Assembly: GCF_009389715.1 (NCBI RefSeq)
Contig: NC_052392.1
Coordinates: forward strand, 29,896,592-29,960,591
Reading direction: 5' to 3'
Source of the DNA: Phoenix dactylifera
Lineage: Eukaryota; Streptophyta; Magnoliopsida; Arecales; Arecaceae
Length of the DNA: 64,000 bases
This document shows positions 47,947-60,762 of this stretch, piece by piece (the stretch's first letter is position 1; each line of letters starts with the position of its first letter). The translations under genes were made by a program, and so were the position numbers. The notes beneath the pieces are model-generated. The model had not been told where the DNA came from and ran no database searches. It saw nothing but the letters and a program-made list of their open reading frames with translations.

Positions 47947-50284
47947 TAATCTTGAATCTTGCACAAACACATGGGCAAATTCGAATGAAAAATTTCTAAT
48001 CCAAAGTGATGTAAATTGCCATTTCTGCAGAAAAAAAGCATAAAATTTCCTTGCTGAAGGGAAGCCTTTTGATTGATGCTCTAATTAGATTAATGAAATA
48101 AGTGAATTCTAAAAGTATTTCAAGTCAAGGCATTGCTGAAGTTATGATTGATGTTCTTCTTCGAGTTATTCTGAAAACTTTGAATGATTCCCGATGTTTT
48201 CTCTAACAAATGAATCCCCAATTAGTGCCCATACTAGTTTCCAGGCATGTGCAATGCACATTTGGGAAAAATAATATTAAAAATAATTGAATTTTCTTAT
48301 TTATTTGCAGACTTTTTCCTTGCCTTTCTATAATTATCTAGTCTGATCACAAATATTATAAAGAAATATTTTCTTATCCATCTATAGCTGGGGTTTCTAT
48401 TTTTTTTCAATTGATTTGCTCATAATTTTTTATGATATTTTCCCTATTTTTCAGAAGATGATTTTAAATTTTTATATTTAAGAATTTATTTTTTTGAATA
48501 TTGGAGAGGGATAACAAAGAGAAAAGGTTTTTGTGATATAAACTCACCAAAAAAGGAAATGCTTTATTATATATTTTCTCCTTAAAATTTTCATGATATT
48601 TTCTCTATTTGTGTTCACAAGATGTATTTCAATATTTATTAATTTATTCATTTATTCTCACTAAATATTGGTGAGAGAATAACAAAGAGAAATGATTTTT
48701 TTTTATATGAAATCACCAAAAAGAAACATTTTATTATATTTTCTTTATGAATTTATAGTTGGTATTTTTTATTTTTTCTTATTTATTTTTCTTGCAATTT
48801 CTTTTGGTGTGACCCTTTCCTTACATGTTTATAACTGGTTTTTTCTTTTTTTTTGTTTTATTGGCATCTGAAATTCTTTTTAATTATTTGTTGCTACGAT
48901 TGTGATTTTGTGAAATTTCTTTATTTTTCTAAATTGGTTTTTGATGTCATTTATCTATTTATATAGCCACGATGGTGTAGGTAATCTAGAAAAAGTGAAG
49001 GGATATTTTATATAATAAATTATAGATTAATAAAAATTACTCAGTTCATGAACTATTTATGGGTTGTCTAATTTATTCAATATTACAAATTATACATAAT
49101 TAATATTATATATTGGTGTTGATGATGTTATTTTTGCTATTGTGCAGTCGCATGCATCACCATACTTATTTTACATAACGAATAAAAAATATTTTAACGA
49201 TCTTATTCTCTTTATTTTTTTGCTGGATTTTTAATTTTAAGTTTTTTGCAATTTTGTGCTTCTTAAATATTTTTTAAAAAAATCTTGCATTCTAAACCTT
49301 TATCCCAAAGCCAAGCCAAATTGTTCACGATTTTAAAACTTTTTTGCTAAAAAGTCACCCATGACCAATTTCATTCGACTATCAAAAGCACTTATATTTA
49401 ACAGCTCATTAACATAAATGAATTAATTACATTCAATAATTATTTGGTGATTTCAAATGGAGGGACTAGTGATGCAACATGGCTCTTTGGGTGTAGTAGA
49501 ACCAAGGCTTGAGTAAGAAATAGTAGAAAGAAGTTGAACGGAAAAGTGAACCCAATAGTCTTTGTTTTGTTTCCTCGGGAGTTTGTTGAACAACACCACT
49601 TTCCTCTGCTCTCACTGACGATAGTTTCCAACCTGAGGCTTGAATCAAGTGGAATCCCTAGGAATCCGGATGCATTTCGTGGTTGAAGAAAATTCTTTGC
49701 TTGTGAATTACAAAGTCACTAATTCTGGCAGCTGCTGGTTTTTATTGATCTCATGCATCAAGCACGGTGCCTCATCATAGAAACCAACAATTGTGATTGG
49801 CCCTATGTATGGCAACCGGCGTATGCAGTGTAGACAATAATTTTTTTTTTTTTTCATTTAGACTTTTGCGCACATGAACCTGTCAACCTCACTACTAAAT
49901 TTCATTACTCCAAGGAGAGCCAAACTTGACCTAAAATTTTCCAGCTCAGGTCTGGTTAGGCCTTTCAGATGCTATGAGTTGAACTCGAGTTAATATGATC
50001 TCGAGCCCTATATGGAAACAACATGAGGTAACCCAACCCAACTCACCCCAGCTAAAATTTTCGGTCAGGTGCCTTGTTGGTGAGATCATCCACCCAAGTT
50101 GCAATCTTGTCATAGCAATTATGAAGTATGATGACATAAACGTTGAAGCATTAGATAGCTATAGCTAGATAATCTCTATGAAGTGTCATCATAACCGGAA
50201 GTACATTTCTATGGAGAGGCATCATAACGAAAAATGTTGAAGCATTAGAAGGTAATTAATCTTTGTGGGTTGTCATCATAACAT
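47947..50284. other. AT-rich intergenic region
   Basis: 48280-49300 is extremely AT-rich. Two related segments near 48490 and 48650 (GAGAGGATAACAAAGAGAAA and GAGAGAATAACAAAGAGAAA) point to an old internal duplication. 49440-49650 has a short open frame on the - strand without resemblance to known proteins. Confidence 0.45.
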
Positions 50285-50460
50285 AAGCTGCATTCAGATG
50301 GAGAGACAATTCAAGGTGTGGACCTACAAAGGCGGCAAACCATCTTTGATGCCCTGGCCCACCCATGCAAGCAAATTAATTCATAGGATTACACACACAT
50401 CTTGCATATATAATCCCCTACCTATGCTAATAATTAAAAAAGAGGATATGTAATCGAGTT
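50285..50460 (+). pseudogene. GT47 exon-3 relic
   Basis: ATTCAG followed by ATGGAGAGACAATTCAAGGT gives MERQFKVWTYKGGKPS. This is the start of exon 3 of the GT47 genes ([16 protein letters not shown] in copy A). Homology ends after about 25 codons and no other exons are seen. It is a remnant of a third tandem copy between A and B. Confidence 0.75.
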
Positions 50461-50904
50461 CTTTGGAAGCAGGTAAACCTAAATTTGATCAATAATCTCA
50501 CCTGCAAATCCTTCAAACATACAAGAAACTAATATTTAATTGCCTCCGTCCCCTCATATTTTTGGTACTTATTATTGTTTTAGCCGGTACTGTTTCTAAT
50601 TTCAAACGGCAAGTCACCTGAAGGGCCAGAAAGATAGTTAGAAATAATTGCACCCGTTTACTTGTTCAAATCACAAAAGTGCCCTCAGTTTCCAACACGT
50701 GGCATCCCCGGTCAGGGCGTTTCTGTAAATATAATTGAATCAATGGGCTAAAAATATAAGAATCTTCAGTGCCTTCATCAAACGCTATTTGCCTTGCTTG
50801 AGCTAATAACGTGGAAGATAATGAAGGCATTGCAGTGGTCGTGCCCCTCCAAAGAACAAGAGGCAGATATGGGTTCAACTTGCGGATGGTGCATTCTAGG
50901 TTGG

Positions 50905-51090
50905 GAATGTGTGTGTGCGTGTGTGTATATATATATCTATATTATATTTATTTTAACTATATTTAAAATATTTAACTATATCTATATTTGTTTTAACTAT
51001 ATATATATATCTATAATTTATAATATACATTATTAATTTAATATTTTAAAATATTATATTATATTATATTTGTTTTAACTATATTTTTTT
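50905..51090. repeat. (GT)n-(TA)n and TTTTAACTATA-rich stretch
   Basis: A mixed microsatellite begins GTGTGTGTGCGTGTG, then TA runs, then several TTTTAACTATAT repeats. No gene. Confidence 0.75.
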
Positions 51091-51613
51091 AATTAAATCA
51101 AGGTTCAAATTTAAGCTCGAACTCAAACTCGAGTATGACTCAGTTAATACTCGAGTCGGGCCGAGTTGACCTCGAATATTACTTTTTTTTTTATTTGAGT
51201 CAAGTTTGAACTTAGATATTAAAGCTCGATCGGTCTCAAATTAAATTTTAAGGCCAAGTATTTTGAATTGAATCAAACTTTGAGCCTCTAACTACTCGAC
51301 TTAGGCTTACTAAGGAAAGTCAAAGAACATTTAGTAAATAAAAAAAGAGTCGCAGTGTGAAATTTAACTTGGTTTATTAGAGCCGATAGCTTTCTTGGTT
51401 ATCTTCTTCAGGTTGTGGGCCTTGTGGCATACGCGTAGATTTATGAGACTTGGAGGTCAATAATTAACCAAGAAAGAATGAACTCGAATCAGTACAGCTA
51501 GCCCAACCCTCCCACCCAATTTCAGTTATCTGTCCTTCTTCTCAATGGCATATTCGTAGTTTCATCAAATTGAATGACCAATCACAAAACTACGAACACC
51601 AACTTCAAGTTCC

Positions 51614-51656
<43 letters not shown>
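51614..51656. repeat. (CT)n in GT47-B leader region
   Basis: A long CT run, with a second at about 51712-51740, lies 180-310 bases before the start codon. CT-rich 5' leaders are common in plant genes. CATATATAC near 51678 could act as a TATA box; this is a guess. Confidence 0.7.
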
Positions 51657-51709
51657 AAAATGACTCGAACCAACAGCATATATACTCCTCCACCCCCATC
51701 CCCCCTCCG

Positions 51710-51740
<31 letters not shown>

Positions 51741-51923
51741 TATTTTAATATATAATCGTGAGAGAGCCGACTCCTTCTTCTTGCCTCCTTGGTGGCGGCT
51801 ACGAATCTCGGAATTCCCGCAAGCAAAGAATAGAAGTAGCCAGAGATCGAAGGGAAACGAATCGAATCCTCTTTCTGACTATTCTTAATCCCGCCGTCTC
51901 ATCTCTTTCTCTTTGCGAGAAGA

Positions 51924-54900
51924 ATGGAATGCCAGTCTTTTGGTGGTTGGAATCAGGCCCTCGTCCTCCTCCTCCTCTCCTCCACCGCCATCCTCCTCTT
52001 CTTTGCCTCCGACCACGGCGATGGGGTTGGCGGCGGAGTCTCCAACCCGATCGCCTCCCTCTCCGATCTCACCTCTTCCTTGTCCCTCCGATCGCCGGCG
52101 AGGACCCCGAGGCCCCTCCTTGACCAATTTCCCCGCACTCTCCATCAAGAACCCGACCGCCTCGTCCTCCAAGTATCTCCATCTACTACTACTACTACTT
52201 TCTTTCTCTGATTTAATCACTTGCTTGTTTTTATCTTAATGGGTGTACATGCGGGTTTCAGACAAAGAAGTCCAAGGAGAGATCGCGGAGAGGAGTGGAG
52301 GAAGAGCTCGCGAGAGCGCGACGCGCCATCCGAAGATCCGCCGCCGCCGTATCCTCCCGGGGAAACGACTCGGGAAACGTTTTTCTTGGAGAAGACGTCC
52401 CCCTCGCTGCAATCTACCGCAACCCCGCCGCCTTCTTCCAGTATGCCTCTTATAGTCGCCTCCCTTTTTTATTTAATTTGTTTATATTTAAAATAAAAGA
52501 AAAGATACGAGGCCCATTGGCATGCACACACGTGTCACTGTGGGCGGTAAAAAAATTAGGAAAGAAAGAAAACAAATGAAGAGAGAAGGAGTGGGACTCA
52601 GCACGCGCGCCGGGGGCCGCTTGCGACTCACGTTTGGAGGCATCATTTCCCCCGACCCAGTCGCATAGGGTCATCCGCGGAGCAACGAAACGTCGATGAA
52701 TCTAATTCCGTTGTTCATTCGGATTCCCGTCTTATTTGAACCAGGTTTGTTGGGTAGACGTTGAGCTGGCGGACGAGTATAACGGAGTTCATGATTTCCA
52801 CGCCACCTTCTGATATTTAATCGTTGTTCGATAGTTCGACGGACGTAGGGTGGCGAGTCGTAGTACTACTCGTAGGCGCGTGTGGATTTGGCCATGTCTG
52901 CAATCTGTGATGAGAAAGGAATGACGGAATAATTTGTTTTTTTTTTCTATCGTGGTGTAATTTGTCGTTGCTACCACGAAAGATCTCCCGAATTAATAGA
53001 CTGAACTTAAAACAATTATTTATGGTAAACACAGGGATAATAAAAGGCTGCTATTTGCGCAGCTAAATTCTGAATTATGATTTATTTACTTATGAATGAC
53101 ATGATGATTTCTTAAAGGAATTGTAATTTTCCATTATAACGATTAAATAACACCATGTTTTTGAAACGGTAGCACCATTGGTCACTCAAAGGCTTTAGTT
53201 ATATCTCAACCAAAATCTTCATTTATAAAAATAAAGATTATTGTCGTTTATAGCTAATATAATAACATACAAATAGAAGTGCCTTATTCGAGCTGTCAGC
53301 ATTAGAAACGTTACAATAGTCAGTATAAATTATGATCTGGTGGAATAAATGGGGGTGTAAGAAAAGAAAAATCTGAGCTTTAATTGCATGGGGCTGGGCA
53401 TTCAGGAGTTACGTGGAGATGGAGAAGCGGTTCAAGGTGTACGTGTACGAGGAAGGGGAGCCGCCGCTGGTGCACGAGGGGCCCTGCAAGGACATCTACA
53501 CCACGGAGGGGCGCTTCATCGAGGAGCTCGAGCAACAGCAGCAGGAGGAGGAGGGAGGCGTGAGGACGTGGGACCCGGCGAGGGCGCATGCCTTCTTCCT
53601 TCCCTTCAGCGTGGCCAAGATGGTGCGGTACGTGTACAAGGACCAGAGCTGGGACCAGGCCCCCATCAAGCGCTTCGTCAACGACTACCTCCGGGTGATC
53701 GCCTCCAAGCACCCCTTCTGGAATCGCACCGCCGGGGCCGACCACTTCATGCTTTCCTGCCACGACTGGGTAACGTTGACGCTACCCTTTACTGCTTCTC
53801 CATGATGAGTTGAGAACTTGAGATGGTGGTGGCAAGATTAATTAATTATTTACGATCGTTTTAAATTAATTATAGAAAAAAATATTAGCTGGACTTGTGC
53901 AAAATGGATGAACTAACTAAGTGGTTAGAAGAGTGGTAAGATGGAAATAGGTGAAATATTAAAAAGAAAACAAATAGTATTCTAAGAAATTTTATGAATT
54001 AAAAACATTTTCTTAGAGGTGATTCTGGACTGCGGGTTATCGATCACCAGTTCAAAAGGTTGTATATCTAAGTTCAGTTAAGATAACACAATCTCTGAGT
54101 TGATTCCGGGAAATCTAAACTGTAAGTTAACTAACAGAAATTTCAAAATATAGATAACTACCTAATGATCATCTCAGATCACTTTGTTTCAGTTTAAGTC
54201 TCTCTAAATTATTGTATCTTTAGCGAGATACTGGAGAGAAGCTCAGAGAATATCATGTCCCATACGATGATGCGAAGTTTTATGAGGTGAACATGGTAGG
54301 TTGGAATTCTTTGAAGGAAAGCAAACTCTTTTTGACTCCCGGCCCCTAAAAAGGAGGGGGAATTTCAAAAAGCAAAACAAGAAAATTTAGCTGGAGAATG
54401 ACGTCATCCATGCATTTCTTTTTAAGTTTTTGACTCCAAGAAATTATCGGAATTCATTTGGGAAATGACCGAAACAGTGCTAAGTGTACATTACTGCGGA
54501 AACAACAAGAACTTATTACATGACGTTATCTTTGGGAAGTAAATGGATGCTTATGTTAATGAGGAACAGCGTGTGCATATATATCTCTTATAATAACAAG
54601 CGTTAAAACGCAGGGTCCGCATGCATCCAGAGCCAACCAGGAGCTTTACCGCAACTCCATCCGTGCCCTCTGCAACGCCAACACCTCGGAGGGCTTCCTC
54701 CCCAACAAGGATGTCAGCATCCCGGAGATCCACCTCCACGACGGCAACATCCCCCGCCAGCTCCTTTCCACTCCCTTCCCGGACCTCTCCGACCGCCCCT
54801 ACCTCGCCTTCTTCGCCGGCGGCAACCACGGCCCCATCCGCCCCCTCCTCCTCCACCACTGGAAGGGCCGCCACGCCGACCTCCCCGTCTACGAGTACCT

Positions 54901-55282
54901 CCCCAGGGGCCTCGACTACTACTCCTTCATGCTCAAGTCTCGCTTCTGCCTCTGCCCCAGCGGCCACGAGGTGGCGAGCCCGAGGATCGTCGAGGCCATC
55001 TACGCGGAGTGCGTGCCGGTGCTGATATCGGAGAGCTACGCGTTGCCGTTCGCTGACGTGCTGAGGTGGGAGGCGTTCTCGGTGTCGGTCCCGGTGGCGG
55101 AGATTCCGAGGGTGAGGGAGGTGCTGGAGAGAGTGGGGGAGGAGGAGCTGAGGAGGCTGAGGGAAGGAGTGAAGGCAGTGAGGAGGCATTTTGTGCTCAA
55201 CCACCCGGCCAAGAGGTTTGATGCGTTCAATATGATACTGCACTCGGTCTGGCTCAGGAGGCTCAACGTTAAGCTCGATTAA
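51924..55282 (+). CDS. GT47 exostosin-domain glycosyltransferase B
   Basis: Four exons: 51924-52172, 52262-52440, 53406-53769 and 54614-55282. They total 1461 bases, 486 residues, with the same phases as copy A. A signal anchor covers residues about 10-27 (QALVLLLLSSTAILLFF). It is followed by a Ser/Pro-rich stem. The exostosin domain has MEKRFKVYVYEEGEPP, an inserted EQQQQEEE run, [57 protein letters not shown] and ECVPVLIS (Glu-Cys where A has Gly-Cys). Exons 3 and 4 are strongly GC-rich, unlike copy A. Same type II Golgi role expected; substrate unknown. Several overlapping frames in exon 4 come from its GC content. Confidence 0.92.
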
Positions 55283-55614
55283 TGTGGTCCTGGTGGTGGT
55301 ATAGATCAGTTGGTACGAGGCAGGCTCAGCTTCGTTTTTATTGTTGGTTGTTCCATTTTGATGGGAAATAGTGGCCTTCTAGTTTTCTCTCTCCCTTGCT
55401 TTCTCCTCTCATCTCGTCTCGATGTCTCGTCGTTTGTAGATGATAACGTTGTTGTTACTTCCTCCGAGGAGTTGTATTTTAATGCCCAGGGGAACGTCTC
55501 GCAGTGTGGTCTTTACCTTTTGAATGATTCTACGAGAAATTCTCAAAACGGGTTCAGACATGAAGCTGTTCGTCCTAAAAACGAGTACCCAAAGTACAAA
55601 CCTTGCCCATAGTC

Positions 55615-55620
55615 AATAAA
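55615..55620 (+). terminator. Candidate polyadenylation signal AATAAA
   Basis: AATAAA 333 bases after the GT47-B stop codon, before the FCA 3' end on the other strand. Confidence 0.45.
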
Positions 55621-55639
55621 ACGCAGGAAGTTTATAATA

Positions 55640-56287
55640 GTAGCTGAAGCTGCATTCAGACGATCTTTCCACACAAAGTCATAACAGCTGACGTCAAACA
55701 CATCTCCAATTTCTTAGCCAAAAAAAAAACGAATACTAAAAAACTCAGCAGACCCATGGATTATCAATATCAAAGCCAGCAATACAATCCAGTTCCCAGT
55801 CATTAGCAAACATCATAACAAAAGCCTGTCTCCCTAATGCCACTGAACTGTAAAGAATAGTTGTACCAAAAAAAAAAAACTGTAAAGAATAGTTGCCAGT
55901 TTTCCATCACCACATCCTTTTATCATAAACTCGCCACCTTGTTAAGAGACTAACAAAGTTCAACAAGCTCAGCCAAAAGATGTTAGAGACGTAGAGGGAT
56001 GATCACATAACAGAGTAGATCCTGGGGAGTGTGCCCATAGGGGAATAAATAAACGACAGGATTCTTATTGATCTATATGTTTGAATTAAATAATAATCCT
56101 ACAAATTCTATCACTGGAAAAAAAAAAAAGAGCATTTCCACTCCTATTAAATTAGTTAAGGTGCAGATGAAGTGCAGCACGCATCCCTTCCTCTTCAGAT
56201 TTTTCACATTTCTCACTTTGCAAGCTCTTGTCCTGGGGATGTTTTATGGCTCTGATGTACTGCTTTACTGCACCTTTGATGGCACTA
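55640..56287. other. Space between convergent GT47-B and FCA; FCA 3' UTR expected
   Basis: No gene is recognised. CTGTAAAGAATAGTTG is repeated at about 55848 and 55880 around an A-run, a small duplication. The FCA transcript on the - strand should end somewhere here. Confidence 0.5.
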
Positions 56288-59200
56288 TCAAGAACCTAAA
56301 AGAGGACGCGAAGCTCGTGTCATGAATGAACTATTGGTTGCTAGATAAAAGATATCAATAAAAAAAACTGCAGCATACATCTTCCAGCTTTTTAAAGACA
56401 AACAAAATGCACTCAGCAGTATCACAATTCAGTGTATCCGCCAGTTGATAAAGCAATTAGATACATTTATCTAGAACTCGCAACTAAATTAAGAAATTCA
56501 AGATGCTATTAAGAAGTATAACTTCTCAAATTTAGCAATTCAAGAACTACGTAACTGGACCCACAAGCACCAAATTTGTGACCCCTTAACACAGATGTGA
56601 GAAACTAATAAATCTCAGGCGCCGGCACCTTAGTCAAAGCAAATCAAGTTAGGGGATTAGGAACTCATTTCAAAGAAATAGACCAGGAGTTTCAAGAAAC
56701 AGGGGAACTAACTACTGACATAATACGAGGGAAATAAACTCATGAGACATAATGTATGGGTGGGAAAAAGAATGTAGCAAACCTGTGGCCATGTTTTTCC
56801 ACACCACCTCCTGTCCAGCCTGCATTGCCTGCAGAAATTACAATGCAGGAAGAAAAATATGGCAACAGCAATAGAAAATGAATCTATACGCACAAGAAAA
56901 CAGGATAATTTACGAGTAAATACCTGTTGGACTCGAGCTGAATCATTGATTGAATTGGCAGCCTGAAATTGTGCATAATTGAAATCCTAAAGAAGGGATT
57001 TTATAGGATCAGTCCTAAGTGCAATTGTAATAGTGATAATAAATTCTATCACCACTAGAGGTTTGTGTTTGTTAAGCCCCTTCTTCATTCTACAAATGGT
57101 AACTTTTGATCACCATTAAATGAGAAAGTGATTCAACATTGACTTCTGAAATCTTCTCAATAATCTAACTGTTACCAGGGATTATTTGGTTATGCAACAC
57201 CAGATTCCCTAGCATATGTCCACACTTATTGTATGGACATGGGGCCATGAAAACAACCATGAAGTACCAGATTACCTACGATAATAGATCATCAGAATTT
57301 ACCTGATTGCTTTGCTGGCTAGCCAAACCAGAAGCTTGATACTGTGATGATGACAATTTTCCACATTAATAAATGAAGTGAGTTTTACATTACAGCTGAA
57401 CCAAGTAAAATGCTACTGACCGGCAAAGGCTGAATGAACTGCACCGGAGCCTGCTGCCTGAGCTGCAATTGTGATTGTGTTTGTTGTGTTTGAGACGCTT
57501 GGGTAGGCTGTATTGGTGATTGTGACTGGGCTTGAGATGGTGGCTGAAGATGTTGTGCAACTAGTTTCATCTGTTGCTGCGGTTTCTTCTGTTCTTCGAA
57601 ACGTGTCAACTCTTCAGGTTTCTCCCACTACAAAAACAAGAAAATACATTTTCTCATATCTAGAGAAACAGATAAAGAATAATATGATGGACCAAGAAGG
57701 CAAGAAACGTAATAAGGATGATCACCCTGCTTTCACGAGTAACACAGTTGTAGTAGTATTTATATCCATCAGGAGAGGTGTGCTCTGACCAGTCACAGGA
57801 TATTGGAACTGCAGATTGACTAGCTGTCGGAGGTGGAGTCATGGATACATTTGAAGACGTAACAGCAGTAGGTGTACTAACAGGATTGCTGGAAGCTGAT
57901 TGGGATACAACTGCACTCCATGGAGACTGTAAAATGCAATTAACAAAAATCTGTATTAGTCAAAAAGAGTGCAACATGAAAAGTGACGATATAGTTAGCT
58001 TCATGGTTTTCCACAAACAGTGACATAATGATAGGAAAAGCATGTTCAAGCAAATGTGGTGATTAAAACACACTGAATAGAATTTTTACTAAGATATCAG
58101 TGGAAAGCCCAAGTCTAGCCCAAAGAAACCAAGGATTACCTGCTGTTTCGCAGTCTGAGAATTTTGCTGCTGAGTTGCACTTGAGGGTTGTATCATCTGC
58201 AGCTGTTGCTGAAGCTGGGAAATTGCCTGTTGTGATGATTGAAAGCTTAATTGTAAAGATTGTGCCTGTTGTTGCAGAAGCGCCTGTGTGAGTTGTGATG
58301 GCAATTGTTGGACAGGCTGCTGAAGCTGTTGCTGAGAGATGGTAGATGCAGGCATGTGCTGTTGGCTAGAAGCAGCAGCCATACCTGGCTGCTGTAGGTT
58401 TAATGGAATCTGCAAACCATTGGCTGCAGCGGTCTGCTGGAATAAAGCTTGTGAAGCAGGCAGCTGTGCACCCAAATTAAATAACTGCTGGGATGGCAGA
58501 GTCTGGCTCATGGAGGGAAAGCCCGTAGTTTGAGGGATTTGAACCTTGCCAAGCTGCTGTATTGGCATTTGCAAGTTTATATCAGTGAATGAGAAGCCAA
58601 AGTTTCTTACATATTAAAATGTATTGGCCTATAAAGGAGATTGTGGGACCCTCCTGTTTCCACTATGAAGTCCAAAACTTACGCATATGCCCATCCAAAC
58701 CAAGTGTTGACTAAGGATGCAAAATTCCTAATTGATGATGGATACCTCAGTATATGCTAAGAAGTATATGTCCAGTTAACTATTGGCGTAAATGACCTGG
58801 CGAAGGAGGAAGAGTAAATCATGTTTTACACGCACATTATATTTTCATACTTTTTTAAATCTCCTCCCGCACAAATTTAACTTTTACCAGCAACAGAATA
58901 TGTATATAATCATCATCTTTTCTGGATGTACTTTTAGTTCTCTTCTTATACCTTAAAATTTACTTGCCCTCTTACATTTCACAGATGTGCTGTTGTGCAT
59001 CGGAGTGTCAGGTTTCAAAACTTTTGTGCGTCAACTTTTCTGACTGTTTATAATAAATAATTAATGAAGTGATAATTAGTTGTATGGATATAAGTAAACA
59101 ACAGATCTATAAAAAATTTATACAGTGAGACTAATAATTGACGGATAAAAAGCTTTTTCCACTGTGCTACACAGAAAGGGTCCACAGATAACTAATCATA

Positions 59201-59592
59201 AAGGAACAGAGAGACTTACAGAAACTGAAGATGTTGTCAAGTCACCAACTTTGGCAGCTAGATTACTGCCAAATCCCTGACTGCTAGCTTGAGGAGATGG
59301 TTCCATTGACTCAGGGCTCGCTGGGTGCCAAGCATTAGGTCGCACTCCTCCACTCATTGGCTCAGCAAATTTGGGTGGTCCACCAATTGGCTCACTGAGC
59401 GTAGGTACGGACCTGCACAAATAGATGATGGAACGGACAAGAATAAGAAATTTGAACAATGAACAAAAGAAAGACAACTTTACAAAACTGGCAAAAATAA
59501 TTCATGCTGCTCTTTTGAAAAGGCAGAGACATAAACCAAAGAATTCAAAATTTTTGGATTAAGACAATAAATAAAAGACCATAAGCAAAAAC

Positions 59593-59623
<31 letters not shown>

Positions 59624-60688
59624 AGAGAGAGAGAAAGATAAAGAGGCTACACTCCATTAAAATGGATCCGGAAGCAAATCCAGATGCTTCCGGAGCCATC
59701 CGATCCTGCTCCAATCCCGAAGTAATAAGGGCCCTGGTTAACACGTTAACAGGAGCTGTTAAGGAAAAACATGAAAGCATTAATGAGCCGCTCGTACACT
59801 CTCACCCTTTCTCTCCATTACTGCAGTGCCACATTTCAAAAAAAAAAAAAAAAGCACTTCACTAATTGTTGCGACAACAGCACCATGTTTCAAAAAAAAA
59901 GTACTTCATTAATTGTTGGGACCCATATCTCTTATATTTCTATGGTGTTTCTATTTATCGTCGTAAATTAGATATTTATCTTGAAGTGTTTCCATTTATT
60001 GACGAAAGGTTAGTGTTTATTCTTCAGGTATTTCTGTTTATTTCTGGACGGGAGCACATGAAGGTAGCAAATACCTCGCAAGTTTCTGCTTATCTGTGGC
60101 CCATTTGTGTTTACTCCCATAGGGTTTGTATTTATTTTACACTATATTGCATCCGAACTTTGTGTTTATACTTCGTCCTTGCTGTTTAACATGAGTGAGC
60201 TCTGACCTGACCAAAGGTGAGGGATCGAGTTTCTGTTTATTGCTATGGTGTTTCTGTTTATCAATATAGACTAGGTGTTTATCCTAAGGGGTTTGTATTT
60301 ATCCTGGAGGAGTTAGTGTTTATTCTTTAGGTATTTCTATTTTTTCCCGCAAGAAAGTGCAGGTTTCTGTTTATCCATAACCAGTTTGTGTTTATTCTAA
60401 AAAATTAATGAAATGGGTCCAGCAATTGGTGAAATGGCCAGTCTGCAAGGGAGAGTGGAGATCGTACACTCCACCCTCTCTCTCTATGACAGCAGCACCA
60501 CGTTTCGAAAAAAAAAAAAAACACTCCCCTGCATCACGTTCCCTCCCATTAATGGTTCTTTTTTCTTTTTTTTCCTTCACAGCTTCCATTAACCTATAAA
60601 TCGGGGCCCTTGTTACTTCGGGATTGATGCGAGACCGGACGGCTTTGAAAGTAACCAGATTTTCTTCCAATTCCATTTGAATGGAGCG

Positions 60689-60762
<74 letters not shown>

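Noticed and set aside
54551..55025. Long frames on both strands over GT47-B exon 4
   Set aside because: GC-rich codons of the true frame open the other frames; the exostosin frame has all the conserved motifs.
57513..58533. Plus-strand frames over the FCA exons
   Set aside because: They are the antisense of Gln-rich FCA codons and have no family resemblance.
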